Assembly: GCF_014303735.1 (NCBI RefSeq)
Contig: NZ_CP060296.1
Span: 310,001-374,000 of the forward strand
Length of the DNA: 64,000 nucleotides
Source of the DNA: Variovorax sp. PAMC28562
GTDB taxonomy: Bacteria > Pseudomonadota > Gammaproteobacteria > Burkholderiales > Burkholderiaceae_C
Direction of reading: 5' to 3'
Shown: piece after piece, positions 7,685 to 16,734 of the stretch
How positions within the stretch are numbered: the stretch's first letter is position 1
Layout of the letters: the number at the start of each line of letters is the position of its first letter
Made by a program: the position numbers and the translations under genes
Notes under the pieces: generated by a model
What the model saw: only the letters and a program-made list of their open reading frames with translations
Databases searched by the model: none
What the model was told of the DNA's origin: nothing

Positions 7685-9082
7685 TTAGAGTGCCGGGTGT
7701 CGCTGATGCCAGTCGGTGGCCTGCTGAAAGGCCCAGCCGGCACGCACCAGCAACTCTTCCTCGAAATGGCGCGAAACGAACTGGAAAGCGACCGGCGTGC
7801 CGGCATCGGTGAAGCCACCGGGCAGCGTGATGGTCGGGCTGCCGCTGGTGTCGAGCGGGCAGGTGTAGCGCAGCATCGCGGACATCATTTCGGCGTCGGT
7901 ACCGAAGGTCAGCATGCGTTCGAGCGTGGGAGACGCTACGCCTTGCGACGGCATCAACAGCAGGTCGATGCCCTCGAACATCGCTCGCACCTTCCCGGTG
8001 AACGCCAAGCGGTTGAGCACGATCTTCTGGTAGTCCATGCCGGTCTGCGCATGGCCCAGGTCGAGCAGGCCCGACAGCGCCGGGCCGTACATGTCCTTGC
8101 GTGCCGGGTAGGTCGACTGGTGCACCACTGCAGCTTCGATACCGCAGAGCGGGAACCAGTCGACGATGACCTGCGCCGGGTCGGGGAAAGTCACTTCGCG
8201 CACGTCTGCTCCAAGTTCGCGCACGGCAGCCAGTGCGCCGACCATCACCTTGAGGGTGGCGGCGTCGACGCCTTCTTCGTTCCAGCGCGAGTCGATGCCA
8301 ACGCGCAGGCCGCGCAGGCCGCGCTTCATGCCGGCGAGGTAGTTGGGCACGGCCGCCAAGCTGGCGGTCGGGTCTTTCGGATCGGCGCCGGCAATGGCAC
8401 CGAGCATCGCGCCGGCGTCGGCCGCGCTGCGCGTCATCGGGCCGATATGGTCGAGCGTCGCAGCCAGTTCGAATGCACCGTAGCGGCTCACACGGCCCCA
8501 GGTCGGCTTGAGGCCGGTGAGCCCGTTGGCGGACGAGGGAAAGCGGATCGATCCGCCCGTATCAGTGCCGAGCGAGCCGTAGCAAAGCCCGGCCGCCGTG
8601 GCCACGCCCGAGCCACTCGACGAAGCGCCCGACCAATGGGCCGCATTCCACGGGTTGACGGGTGGCGTGACGGTCGGATGATGGTCGGCGTAGGCGCTTT
8701 CGGTGAGCTGCAGCTTGCCGAGGATGACGGCGCCGGCTTCGCGCAGCTTGCGCACAGCGGTGCCGTCTTCGGTCGGCACGAAGTCCTTGTAGAGCGTCAT
8801 GCCGGCCGCCGTGGCCACACCCTGGGTCCAGCACAGGTCCTTTACCGCCACGGGCACGCCGTGCAGCGGCCCGCGAATCTCGCCCCTGGCGATCTCGGCC
8901 TCCGCCTTGCGCGCGTCGGCCAGCGCCTGCTCGGCCATCACGGTCACGTAGCTCTTGAGCGCGCCGTCGACTTTGCCGATGCGGTCGAGCTGCGCCTGCG
9001 TGACCTCGACCGGCGAGAGTTCCTTCTTTTGAATGCGCTGGCCGATATCGACCAGCTCCAGGTAATGCAAATCGTTGGTCAT
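7685..9082 (-). CDS. amidase signature family enzyme
   Basis: A 465-residue serine amidase with the Ser-cisSer-Lys triad visible: Lys81 in VAVKD, cis-Ser154 in SGASSSGSG and the nucleophile Ser178 in GTDTGGSIR. It resembles AtzF/GatA-like amidohydrolases. Its ATG overlaps the stop of the upstream ABC ATPase gene by the ATGA tetranucleotide, so the two are translationally coupled. The reaction is most likely hydrolysis of an imported amide to acid and ammonia; the substrate is unknown. The frame continues past its stop into a GMC oxidoreductase relic. Confidence 0.86.
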   Translation of the reverse strand: MTNDLHYLELVDIGQRIQKKELSPVEVTQAQLDRIGKVDGALKSYVTVMAEQALADARKAEAEIARGEIRGPLHGVPVAVKDLCWTQGVATAAGMTLYKDFVPTEDGTAVRKLREAGAVILGKLQLTESAYADHHPTVTPPVNPWNAAHWSGASSSGSGVATAAGLCYGSLGTDTGGSIRFPSSANGLTGLKPTWGRVSRYGAFELAATLDHIGPMTRSAADAGAMLGAIAGADPKDPTASLAAVPNYLAGMKRGLRGLRVGIDSRWNEEGVDAATLKVMVGALAAVRELGADVREVTFPDPAQVIVDWFPLCGIEAAVVHQSTYPARKDMYGPALSGLLDLGHAQTGMDYQKIVLNRLAFTGKVRAMFEGIDLLLMPSQGVASPTLERMLTFGTDAEMMSAMLRYTCPLDTSGSPTITLPGGFTDAGTPVAFQFVSRHFEEELLVRAGWAFQQATDWHQRHPAL

Positions 9083-9783
9083 CCATGTACTCCTGTGTAT
9101 TGACTCATGATTTCGAAATCGCCCAAGTGCTCGCGCGGGATCTCCTCGCCGATCTGGCCGCGCTTGATAACGAGCACGCGTTGCGACACCGCGGCGATGA
9201 ATTCGAGGTTCTGCTCGACCAGCACGATCGTCAGCTTCATGCGGTCGCGCAGCGACGCCAGTGTCTCGGCGATCTCTTCGATGATCGAAGGCTGGATGCC
9301 TTCGGTCGGCTCGTCGAGCAGCAGCAGCGTGGGCTTGCCGGCCAGCGCGCGCGCCAGCGACAGCAGCTGCTGCTCGCCGCCGGAGAGCGATCCACCAGGC
9401 CGGTCGAGCAGCGGCTTGAGCCTTGGAAAGTCCTGCAGCAATGCCTCGATCGTGTCGAGCGAGCGCTCGCCGGTCTTGACCAGGCCCATGCGCAGGTTGT
9501 CCATCGCGCTCAGCGTCGGAAATATCTCCCGCCCCTGCGGCACGTAGGCCATGCCGAGCTTGGCCCGCGCGTGCGGTGCGTAGCGCGTGACGTCGGTGTC
9601 GTTGAAGCGGACCGTGCCGGTCGTGGCGCGCAACGCGCCGATCAGCGTGCGCAGCATGGTCGTCTTGCCCATGCCGTTGTGGCCGAGGATGCCGACCGAT
9701 TCGCCCGTCGCTATCCGCAGCGAGATGTCGTGCAGCACGGGGATGGCGCCGTAGCCGGCGTGAAGGCCAGAGACTTCCAGCAT
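9079..9783 (-). CDS. ABC transporter ATP-binding protein, LivF/UrtE type
   Basis: A 234-residue ATPase with Walker A GHNGMGKTT at 34-42, signature LSGGEQQ at 133-139 and Walker B/DEPT at about 153-160. The segments PQGREIFP and DEPTEGIQPSII are more like UrtE and FmdF of urea/amide importers than LivF proper. It forms one importer with the next three genes and the binding protein. It lies 12 bases after the LivG-type gene. Confidence 0.88.
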   Translation of the reverse strand: MLEVSGLHAGYGAIPVLHDISLRIATGESVGILGHNGMGKTTMLRTLIGALRATTGTVRFNDTDVTRYAPHARAKLGMAYVPQGREIFPTLSAMDNLRMGLVKTGERSLDTIEALLQDFPRLKPLLDRPGGSLSGGEQQLLSLARALAGKPTLLLLDEPTEGIQPSIIEEIAETLASLRDRMKLTIVLVEQNLEFIAAVSQRVLVIKRGQIGEEIPREHLGDFEIMSQYTGVHG

Positions 9784-9795
9784 GCGTGGCTCCGG

Positions 9796-10512
9796 TCAGT
9801 GCGGCTTCTTGCCGAGATAGATCTGCTGGATCAACGGGTCGCTCATGATGCGGTCCGGCGTGTCTTCCATGATCACTGCGCCCTGGTGCAACACAGTGAC
9901 CTTGCGCGCGATCATGCGGATGAAGTTCATGTCGTGCTCCACCACCACCAGCGCATGCTGGCGGTTGATTTCCAGGATGAGCTCGGCGGTGCGCGCCACC
10001 TCGGCGTCGCTCATACCGGCGGCGGGCTCGTCGAGCAGGATGAGCGGCGGATCGGCCGCGATCACCACGCCGATTTCGACCCATTGCCGCATGCCGTGCG
10101 CGAGCAGCCCGGCCTGCACGTTGCGATACGCTGCCATGCCAACGCGCTCCAGCGTTTCGCCCGTGATGCGATTGGCATGCGCGGTGCTGTTGAGCCGGCG
10201 CGCCGACAGCCACACGTTCTCCCAAACGCTGAGTCCGTTGAACAAGCTCGGCACCTGCGTCTTGATGCCGATGCCGAGACGGCCCGGCTCGTGCGGCTGC
10301 ATGTTGGAGATGTCCTTGCCCCGAAAAAGGATCTGCCCCGAAGTCGGTTTGACCTGCCCGGTCAGCAGCTTGAAGAAGGTGCTCTTACCGGCGCCGTTAG
10401 GGCCGATCACGCAGCGCAGCTCGTTCTCGGCCAGCGAGAAGTTGACGTCGCGCGTGGCATGCACACCGCCGAAGCGCACGTTGAGGCCGCGGGTTTCGAT
10501 CAGCGGCGTCAT
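9796..10512 (-). CDS. ABC transporter ATP-binding protein, LivG/UrtD type
   Basis: A 238-residue ATPase with Walker A GPNGAGKS at 37-44 and Walker B followed by DEPAAGM. The signature motif is degenerate (LLAHGMRQWVEIG), like the LSHGQKQWLEIG form of UrtD proteins. This points to the urea/short-chain-amide branch of the branched-chain amino acid transporter family. Its start overlaps the permease stop by ATGA. Confidence 0.87.
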   Translation of the reverse strand: MTPLIETRGLNVRFGGVHATRDVNFSLAENELRCVIGPNGAGKSTFFKLLTGQVKPTSGQILFRGKDISNMQPHEPGRLGIGIKTQVPSLFNGLSVWENVWLSARRLNSTAHANRITGETLERVGMAAYRNVQAGLLAHGMRQWVEIGVVIAADPPLILLDEPAAGMSDAEVARTAELILEINRQHALVVVEHDMNFIRMIARKVTVLHQGAVIMEDTPDRIMSDPLIQQIYLGKKPH

Positions 10513-11624
10513 TGCACCTGCTCCGAAGTCGTCAGTGCGCGTGGCGATTCAACCAAAGCTGCACCGACTGCGGCAGCTGACGAAGCGGGTTTGGGCGAGG
10601 GCTTGGGTGCGGGCGAAACCGCAGGCCGCCGCATGCGGCGCCACGCCAACTCAAGCAATTGCCCGATGCTGGGCACGATGCCCTTGGGCACCAGCAGCAC
10701 GAACACCACCAGGATGCCGCCCAGCACCAGGTTCGAGTTGAAGACCTGCTGCGTGCCGATCTGCGAGGTGAGCCACTGGATCGCGACCGCGCCGACCACC
10801 GGGCCGACCAATGTTCCCAGCCCACCGACGATGACCCAAATGATGATCTGAGCCGATTGTGCGAGCCCGAAGATCGTGGGGCTGGTGAACGCGCCCCAGT
10901 TGGCGAACAGGCAGCCGGCCAGGCCCGCGATGGCGCCACCGAGCATGAAGCTGAAGAGCTTATATGCACGGGCGTCGTAGCCCAGCAGCAGCACGCGCTG
11001 CTCGTTCTCCTTGGCCGCGATGATGACGCGCCCGATCTTCGAGGCGATCAGCACGCGCAGCAGGACGTAGACCATCAGCAGGCAGGTGAAGGTGACGTAG
11101 AACAGGTCTTTGGGCGTCAGCACTTCGTCTTGTTGCCCGGGCCAGTTGAGCGTCGGTATCGCCGGAATGCCGTTGAAGCCGCCGAGCGGCGCGCTGCCGA
11201 TGCGCCATTCCGGACCGGCCGTCGAGTTGATCAGGTTGAACAGGATGAGCGTGACCGTCAGCGTGATCACGCCCATGTACACATCGGACAACCGGCCATA
11301 GAAAATCACGTAGCCGAGCAGCGTGGCAAACAGCGCCGGCACCACGATCGCGAGCAGAAATGGCACGGTGCTGTCGCCCATGTTCACCACCGCGATAGCG
11401 TAGGTGTACGAGCCCAGCCCGAAGAACGCGGCCTGCCCGAAGCACAGGATGCCGCCAAAGCCCCAGATGAAGGCCAAGCTAACCGACAAGATCGCCATCA
11501 CCGCATAGATGGTGACCTCGATCAGCGTGTAATCGTCCATGACGCCGGGCAGCCCGAACATCAACGCGATGCCGATCGCGAGACACAGCGCGGCACTCCC
11601 CCAGGAGTTGGCGAATCGATTCAC
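10509..11624 (-). CDS. branched-chain/urea-type ABC permease, LivM/UrtC type
   Basis: A 371-residue inner-membrane permease with about nine to ten hydrophobic helices. The LivM-family segment GGILCFGQAAFFGLGSYTYA is near residues 56-75 and a cytoplasmic loop with AAKENEQRVLLLGYDA lies in the middle. The C-terminal tail of about 40 residues is rich in Pro, Ala and Ser and probably disordered. Its start overlaps the LivH-type stop by ATGA, so the four transporter genes are tightly coupled. Confidence 0.87.
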   Translation of the reverse strand: MNRFANSWGSAALCLAIGIALMFGLPGVMDDYTLIEVTIYAVMAILSVSLAFIWGFGGILCFGQAAFFGLGSYTYAIAVVNMGDSTVPFLLAIVVPALFATLLGYVIFYGRLSDVYMGVITLTVTLILFNLINSTAGPEWRIGSAPLGGFNGIPAIPTLNWPGQQDEVLTPKDLFYVTFTCLLMVYVLLRVLIASKIGRVIIAAKENEQRVLLLGYDARAYKLFSFMLGGAIAGLAGCLFANWGAFTSPTIFGLAQSAQIIIWVIVGGLGTLVGPVVGAVAIQWLTSQIGTQQVFNSNLVLGGILVVFVLLVPKGIVPSIGQLLELAWRRMRRPAVSPAPKPSPKPASSAAAVGAALVESPRALTTSEQVQ

Positions 11625-12487
11625 AAAGAGCCTTTGAAGAAGCGGCCGGTGATGCCTTGCGGCAACAGGCGCAGCATGATGATGGCGGCCAGCAGCAGTG
11701 CCACCTCGCCCAGCACCGGCGTGGTGACGAAGGTGGCGAGCTGGTTGATGGCACCGAACAGCGACGAGGCGCCGAGCAGGCCGGCGAGGATCGCCGGTCC
11801 GCCGCCGATCACGGTGATGAAGGCCTTGGCCACGAAGGCCGCGCCCATGGTCGGCACCACGCCGGTCAATGGCGCGAGCAATCCGCCAGCCAGCCCTGAC
11901 AACGCCGCACCGACCGCGAAGGTCACCGAGTACACGCGGCTCGGGCTGATGCCGAGCGCGTTGGCCATGTCGGGCTTTTGCATGGTGCCGCGTGCGATCA
12001 AGCCGAACTGCGTGCGCGTGAGCACAAAGCGGATGGCGAGCGAAAGTACGACGGCGACCGCGATGATCACCAACGTGTAGCCACTGACCGAATACGCACC
12101 GATCGAAAAGCTGCCGAGCGGCGCCGAGACGCCGGCCGTGGTGTTGCCCGCCACCGAAGTGACGATGCCCACCAGCAGCAGCGACAGACCCCAGGTCGCC
12201 AGCATGGTGTCGACCATGCGGCCGTAGAGGCGGCGAATGACCAGCCGCTCCAGCACCACACCGACGATGCCGACCGCGATCGGCGCGACGATGAATATCG
12301 CGACCCAGAGGTTGATCCCCACCTTGAGCGCGGCGATCACGGCATACGCACCGAGCATCATGAACTCGCCATGTGCGAGATTGATGACCTTCATCATTCC
12401 AAAGATGACAGCCAGACCGGCCGAGATGATGACCAGGCTCGCCACCGCGTAGAGCACCTGGATGAAAACGATGAGTGCGAGATCCAT
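11621..12487 (-). CDS. branched-chain/urea-type ABC permease, LivH/UrtB type
   Basis: A 288-residue permease, almost wholly hydrophobic. The LivH-family marks are GLAVIFGMMKVINLAHGEFMMLGAY near residues 23-47 and an ARGTMQKPDMANALGI loop. It pairs with the LivM-type subunit to form the membrane channel. It follows the binding-protein gene by 38 bases. Confidence 0.87.
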   Translation of the reverse strand: MDLALIVFIQVLYAVASLVIISAGLAVIFGMMKVINLAHGEFMMLGAYAVIAALKVGINLWVAIFIVAPIAVGIVGVVLERLVIRRLYGRMVDTMLATWGLSLLLVGIVTSVAGNTTAGVSAPLGSFSIGAYSVSGYTLVIIAVAVVLSLAIRFVLTRTQFGLIARGTMQKPDMANALGISPSRVYSVTFAVGAALSGLAGGLLAPLTGVVPTMGAAFVAKAFITVIGGGPAILAGLLGASSLFGAINQLATFVTTPVLGEVALLLAAIIMLRLLPQGITGRFFKGSL

Positions 12488-12525
12488 GTCGGCGCGCTTC
12501 TCCTTTTGCCTTGCCTAACCTTGGC

Positions 12526-13752
12526 CTATGCCTTGATCACGTACTGCTGGTTGTCCTTCGGGTTCTTCTTCAGATTGCAGACCGCACTGGTGTCGACCGG
12601 CGGCTGCTGCTGGAACGTCTCCACGATGTTGAGCTGCTTGTTGCGGACCTCGGCGATCCTCACATTGAGCACGCAGTGGTGCGTCTCGGGGTCGATCGAC
12701 ACCTTGCCGCTCGGGCCGTCGATTGTGATGCCGCTCTCCAGCGCCGCGATCATCTTCTCGCGGTCGATGGAACCCGCCTTCTTGACAGCCTCTGCCCACA
12801 GCTTGAAGCCCTGGTAGGTGCCCATCGCGAGTTCGGTGATGTTCGGATAGTCGGCACCGAAGCGCTTGTAGAAGCGCTCCTTGAAAGCCTTGTTCTCCGG
12901 CGTGTCGACGTTCTGGAAATAGTTGTACGAGACCAGGAAGCCATCCGCCTCGGCGGGCGACAGAACGATATGCTCGTTGCCGCCGGCAAAGGTGGTCGAT
13001 GCGAGCGGAATCTTCTTGGTGAGGCCTGCTGCGGCCCATTGGCGGTAGAAAGCGATGTGCGCGCCACCGACCAGCGCGGAGACGATCATGTCGGGCTTGG
13101 CCTGCTCGATCTTCGAGATGGTTGGACCGAAGTTCGTGACGTCGAGCGGGAAGAAGTCGATGGATGCGACCGAGCCCCCGTTTTCCTGTACGAACTTCTT
13201 GACCCACTGCGACGTGATCTGGCCGTAGTTGTAGTCGGCCGCCACCACGTAGACCTTCTTGCCCCACTTCTTCATGGCATACGGAACGAGCTTGGCAACG
13301 GTCTGGCCCGGCGTGACGCCAGTGCAGAAGGTGTTGCGGTCGCACACGCCACCTTCGTACTGCGTGTTGTAGAAATAGAGCGTCTTGTTGCGCGTGAGCA
13401 CCGGGCGAATCACCTCTCGCGAGGCGGACGTAATGCCACCCATCACGACCGTCGACTTGTCCTTTAACGCCGACTGTTGCGCGAACTGCGCATAGAGCTG
13501 CATGTTCGATTGCGGGTCGTACGTCGCGAGCTTGATCTTCTTGCCGAGCAACCCGCCGGCAGCGTTCTGCTCCTCGACCGCGAGCGTCATGCAGTCGGCC
13601 ATCGGCTTGCCGTAGATGTCGAGCCCGCCCGACATGTCGATGATGCTGCCGACGACGATTTCGTCGGCGGCCATGGCAGCCATCGGGAACAGCGGCAAGG
13701 CGGAACCGGCGAGTGCGGCGGCGGAACCGTGGATGAAGGAACGACGATCCAT
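12526..13752 (-). CDS. periplasmic substrate-binding protein of the amide/urea-type ABC importer
   Basis: A 408-residue binding protein of the Peripla_BP/UrtA-FmdD type. The N-terminus MDRRSFIHGSAAALAGSALP has a twin-arginine-like RRSFI motif and ends at an AMA-A cleavage site near residue 29, so export, possibly by Tat, is expected. GAGGAG lies 7 bases before the ATG at 13752. The mature protein begins DEIVVGSIIDMSGG, as in amide- and urea-binding proteins. Flanking amidase genes suggest that it binds an amide. Confidence 0.85.
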   Translation of the reverse strand: MDRRSFIHGSAAALAGSALPLFPMAAMAADEIVVGSIIDMSGGLDIYGKPMADCMTLAVEEQNAAGGLLGKKIKLATYDPQSNMQLYAQFAQQSALKDKSTVVMGGITSASREVIRPVLTRNKTLYFYNTQYEGGVCDRNTFCTGVTPGQTVAKLVPYAMKKWGKKVYVVAADYNYGQITSQWVKKFVQENGGSVASIDFFPLDVTNFGPTISKIEQAKPDMIVSALVGGAHIAFYRQWAAAGLTKKIPLASTTFAGGNEHIVLSPAEADGFLVSYNYFQNVDTPENKAFKERFYKRFGADYPNITELAMGTYQGFKLWAEAVKKAGSIDREKMIAALESGITIDGPSGKVSIDPETHHCVLNVRIAEVRNKQLNIVETFQQQPPVDTSAVCNLKKNPKDNQQYVIKA

Positions 13753-13844
13753 GAACAAACTCCTCGAAGATTAACGGCGGGTGCCGTCGTGGTTTTATTG
13801 AAAGAAGAACTGCGGAACGAAAATTGGAAGGACAGGGGCCGAGC

Positions 13845-15362
13845 TCAGATGGCCTTCCAGTCGCCGGCCTGCTCGAATGCGAAGGCGGCGCGGTAGATCG
13901 TGGCTTCGTCGTAGAACTTGCCGACCAGCATCATCCCGACCGGCATGCCATCGACCAGGCCGCACGGCACGCTCATGGCCGGATGGCCGGTCACGTCGAA
14001 CGGGCAGCAGTTGGGCAGCATTTCGAAGGCACGGCCGATCACTTCCTCGACCGGTGCACCAGCGGCGGGCAACGGCGTGGCGGTCATGGGCAGGGTGGGC
14101 ATAAGGAGCAGGTCGAAGTTGGCGAGCGAGCTGTCGTAGGCGGCCGTCAACTGGCGCGACAGATTCTGCGACTTGGCGTAGAAGTGGCCGCGGTAGTGCT
14201 GGATGAAATACTCGCCCAGCACCATGGTGAGCTTGAGCGTTTCCGACAACTCGTCGGCCCGCTGTTTCCAGCCCGCGTGGAAGTCGACCATGCTGGTGAC
14301 GTACAGGCCCTTCCAGTTGAAGCCGTGCCCGTTGTCCTTCATCATTTGCTGGGTCGCGCCCTCGGCCGCGATCGGCAACCAGATCGCCGGACCGACCGCA
14401 TGCATGGGCACCGACACTTCGCTCACGATGGCGCCGAGCCCGGTGAACACCTCGGCCGCCTTGCGCACCTTTTCGTTCACCAAAGGGTCGGACTGCGGCC
14501 AGCCGAAGCCTTCGGTGACGATGCCGATGCGCATGCCCTTGACGCCGCCTTTCATGAGTTCGGCGTAGGGCTTGGATTCCTGGCCCGCATGCTGACGCGG
14601 GTCGAGCCCATCGGGCCCCGCAAGCACTTCGAGCATCAGCGCGTTGTCGGTGACGTTGTTGGTCATCGGACCGGTGTGGTCGATGGTCAGCTCGATCGGC
14701 ATCACGCCGGTGTAGGGCACGAGTCCGTGCGTGGCCTTCATGCCATAGATACCGCAGTAGGAAGCGGGCATGCGGATCGAGCCGCCCTGGTCGCCACCGA
14801 TGGCGAGGTCGACTTCTCCAGCGGCGACCAGCGCTGCGCTGCCGGACGACGAGCCGCCCGCCGAATACCCCATGCGGTGCGGGTTGTGCACCGGCCCCGA
14901 CGAACTGGTGTGCGAGCCGCCGGAAAAGCAGAAGTACTCGCAGACCGACTTGCCCACCACCGTGGCGCCGGCGTCGAGCAGACGTGTGACGACCGTCGCG
15001 TCGACGTTCGGCATGTAGCCCTCGAGCGTGGAGGCGCCGTTCATCATGGGCACGCCGGCCAGGCACACGTTGTCTTTGAGCACGACCGTCTTGCCGTCGA
15101 GCTTGCCGCCCGGCTTGCCTTTGATCGTGGTCTTGATGTACCAGGCGCCGTACTTGTTTTCTTCGCCAGAGGGGCGGTAGCCGGGCGTGCGCGCGTAGCT
15201 GACGACGGGCTGGTAGTCGGGCATCGCATCGATCACATCGTAGGCATCGAAGTTGCCCTGCAGCAGCGCGTTATAGCTGGCCGCTTGCGATTCGGACAGA
15301 TGGATGCCGAGACTCAGGGCAACGTCTTGCAACTGGTCGATGGTGGGGCGCTTGATGGCCAT
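13845..15362 (-). CDS. amidase, Rhodococcus enantioselective-amidase type
   Basis: A 505-residue amidase signature enzyme. Lys96 (VVLKDN), cis-Ser171 (AGGSSSGSA) and Ser195 (GGDQGGSIRMP) fall at exactly the numbers I recall for the structurally known Rhodococcus N-771 amidase, which works with nitrile hydratase on aromatic and aliphatic amides. The N-terminal helical extension of about 80 residues also matches that subfamily. The gene has its own likely promoter and sits just downstream of a 28-base palindrome. It probably heads the operon that continues with the importer genes. Confidence 0.87.
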   Translation of the reverse strand: MAIKRPTIDQLQDVALSLGIHLSESQAASYNALLQGNFDAYDVIDAMPDYQPVVSYARTPGYRPSGEENKYGAWYIKTTIKGKPGGKLDGKTVVLKDNVCLAGVPMMNGASTLEGYMPNVDATVVTRLLDAGATVVGKSVCEYFCFSGGSHTSSSGPVHNPHRMGYSAGGSSSGSAALVAAGEVDLAIGGDQGGSIRMPASYCGIYGMKATHGLVPYTGVMPIELTIDHTGPMTNNVTDNALMLEVLAGPDGLDPRQHAGQESKPYAELMKGGVKGMRIGIVTEGFGWPQSDPLVNEKVRKAAEVFTGLGAIVSEVSVPMHAVGPAIWLPIAAEGATQQMMKDNGHGFNWKGLYVTSMVDFHAGWKQRADELSETLKLTMVLGEYFIQHYRGHFYAKSQNLSRQLTAAYDSSLANFDLLLMPTLPMTATPLPAAGAPVEEVIGRAFEMLPNCCPFDVTGHPAMSVPCGLVDGMPVGMMLVGKFYDEATIYRAAFAFEQAGDWKAI

Positions 15363-15397
15363 GGCTGACTCCGTCTTTTGCGTTGAATGTTGACCGA

Positions 15398-15426
15398 ATT
15401 TTGTGAGTCGATAGTTCCTACGTCAA
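15398..15426 (-). promoter_or_regulatory. candidate sigma-70 promoter of the amidase/importer operon
   Basis: On the minus strand, TTGACG at 15421-15426 is followed after exactly 17 bases by CAAAAT at 15398-15403, which matches the -35 and -10 elements at five and four of six positions. The amidase start lies about 36 bases downstream. The large palindrome begins one base upstream of the -35 element, so a bound protein would touch RNA polymerase. Confidence 0.5.
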
Positions 15427-15427
15427 G

Positions 15428-15455
15428 CATTTTATTTTCCTTGGAAAATAAAATG
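15428..15455. promoter_or_regulatory. 28-bp palindrome, candidate MarR operator
   Basis: Perfect 13-base arms, CATTTTATTTTCC and GGAAAATAAAATG, are separated by TT. The core TTTCC-NN-GGAAA recurs at 16685-16696 in front of the marR gene. A two-base loop and no downstream T-run on either strand argue against a terminator. The site abuts the amidase promoter. Binding of the neighbouring MarR protein is inference. Confidence 0.6.
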
Positions 15456-15471
15456 CGTCGATCCACCGCTT

Positions 15472-16617
15472 CTAAAAACGTGTCAGCACGCGAAAAGTAT
15501 TGCCCTCGGCGCGTGCAAGATAGATCGGCACGCGGTTGATGCCACTGCCGTCGTATGCGGCGTCGCGGGCACTGCGGTAAACCAGTGGCGCGTGGCCCAG
15601 GTGCTTGCGGTCGATGTCCGTCTGGAGATGGCCGTCGAGCAGCGCCGCGAGGAAATGCATGCCTTCGTAGGTCGACTGGCCGAAGGTGTTGAGCGTGGGT
15701 GCGCGTTCGCCGAAGTGCGCGTGATAGCGCTCCTTGAACGCCAGGTTGGACTCGGTGTCGAGCGTGGCGAAATAGCCGCACGCGACATAGAGTTCCTCCG
15801 AGTTGTCGGCGCCGATTCCCAGCAGCTCGTTCTCTCCAACGGCACACGACAGGCGCAGCATTTCGCGGTGCAGCCCGGCACGGCCGAACGCTCGGTTGAA
15901 CTCGATGGCATCTTGGCCGACGAGGGACACCAGTACGGCGTCGGCACGGCACTGCCGCAGCGCGTCGAGCGCTGCCGAAAAATCCGTAGTGCCGAACGGA
16001 ACGTAGCTCTCGCCGACCATGGCAGCGCCTGCCTCGGCGATGTAGCCGCGCGCCATGCGATGCGACATTTGCGGCCAGATGTAGTCGTTGCCGATCGCGA
16101 ACCAGCGCCGTGGGCGTTTTCGCTGGCCCAGCCAGGCGATGGATGGCTGCAGTTGGCGGGCCGTGGTCTCACCGATCGCGAACACGCCAGCGGACGACTC
16201 TCCACCTTCATATAGCGGGGTGTAGATGATAGGAATCTGGCCACCGACGGCGCGCAGGATGCGTTGGCGCACTGCACTGGTGTGCATGCCGATGATCGCG
16301 TCGATATCGCCAGCGTGCACCAGTTCGGTCAGTGCGGCCTCGATGTCGGCTGAGTCGTCTGCGGCGTTGACCGTCAGCAAACGGCAGGACCGGCCGCCGA
16401 TACCGGCCTCGCGGTTGAGTTCAGACACTGCGAGCTTCGCGCACGCGAGCGCCGACGGCCCCCATATACCTGCCGATCCGCCGAGCGGCACGCAGAGCGC
16501 GATATTGAGTTCCGTACGCGCTAGCGGTGGGTGCGGGGGACGCGGCAAGTGCCAGGTGCCGCCATTCGGCGCAGGTACGGGCGAGCGACGCATGACCGAT
16601 TCAAGGGATGAAAACAT
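15472..16617 (-). CDS. AmiC-like cytoplasmic substrate-binding protein (amide sensor?)
   Basis: A 381-residue member of the type I periplasmic-binding fold family, with INxALCVPLGGSAGIWGP-like and FAIGETTARQLQPSIAWL segments typical of AmiC/FmdD-type proteins. I chose the ATG at 16617 because GGGAGC lies just before it. The N-terminus MFSSLESVMRRSP is not a signal peptide, so the protein probably stays in the cytoplasm, as AmiC of Pseudomonas aeruginosa does when it senses amides. It is the first gene of the island and diverges from marR. No AmiR partner is present, so a sensor role is a hypothesis. Confidence 0.7.
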   Translation of the reverse strand: MFSSLESVMRRSPVPAPNGGTWHLPRPPHPPLARTELNIALCVPLGGSAGIWGPSALACAKLAVSELNREAGIGGRSCRLLTVNAADDSADIEAALTELVHAGDIDAIIGMHTSAVRQRILRAVGGQIPIIYTPLYEGGESSAGVFAIGETTARQLQPSIAWLGQRKRPRRWFAIGNDYIWPQMSHRMARGYIAEAGAAMVGESYVPFGTTDFSAALDALRQCRADAVLVSLVGQDAIEFNRAFGRAGLHREMLRLSCAVGENELLGIGADNSEELYVACGYFATLDTESNLAFKERYHAHFGERAPTLNTFGQSTYEGMHFLAALLDGHLQTDIDRKHLGHAPLVYRSARDAAYDGSGINRVPIYLARAEGNTFRVLTRF

Positions 16618-16684
16618 CGGAGCTCCCAGGCATTGCACCAAGATGGCAACAGGGATTGAAGTGTCGCAAAAATCGCGCCAATGC

Positions 16685-16696
16685 TTTCCAAGGAAA
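16685..16696. promoter_or_regulatory. second TTTCC-NN-GGAAA site, candidate MarR operator
   Basis: TTTCCAAGGAAA lies between the divergent AmiC-like and marR genes, 38 bases before the marR start. It shares the inverted TTTCC/GGAAA half-sites and two-base spacer of the palindrome at 15428-15455. A second short palindrome, AACGATCGTT, overlaps its edge at 16696-16705. The position fits autoregulation plus control of the AmiC-like gene. Confidence 0.5.
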
Positions 16697-16734
16697 ACGA
16701 TCGTTGCTAAACTGGAAAGATACCCTGCGTCTTC

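Noticed and set aside
9085..10851. Long plus-strand open frame opposite the ABC transporter genes
   Set aside because: The minus strand has intact LivF/LivG motifs through this stretch. The plus-strand translation is rich in Arg, His and Gln and has no domain, as expected of a shadow frame.
15428..15455. 28-base palindrome as a transcription terminator
   Set aside because: The loop has two bases, the stem is AT-rich and no T-run follows on either strand. It also abuts a promoter-like sequence.
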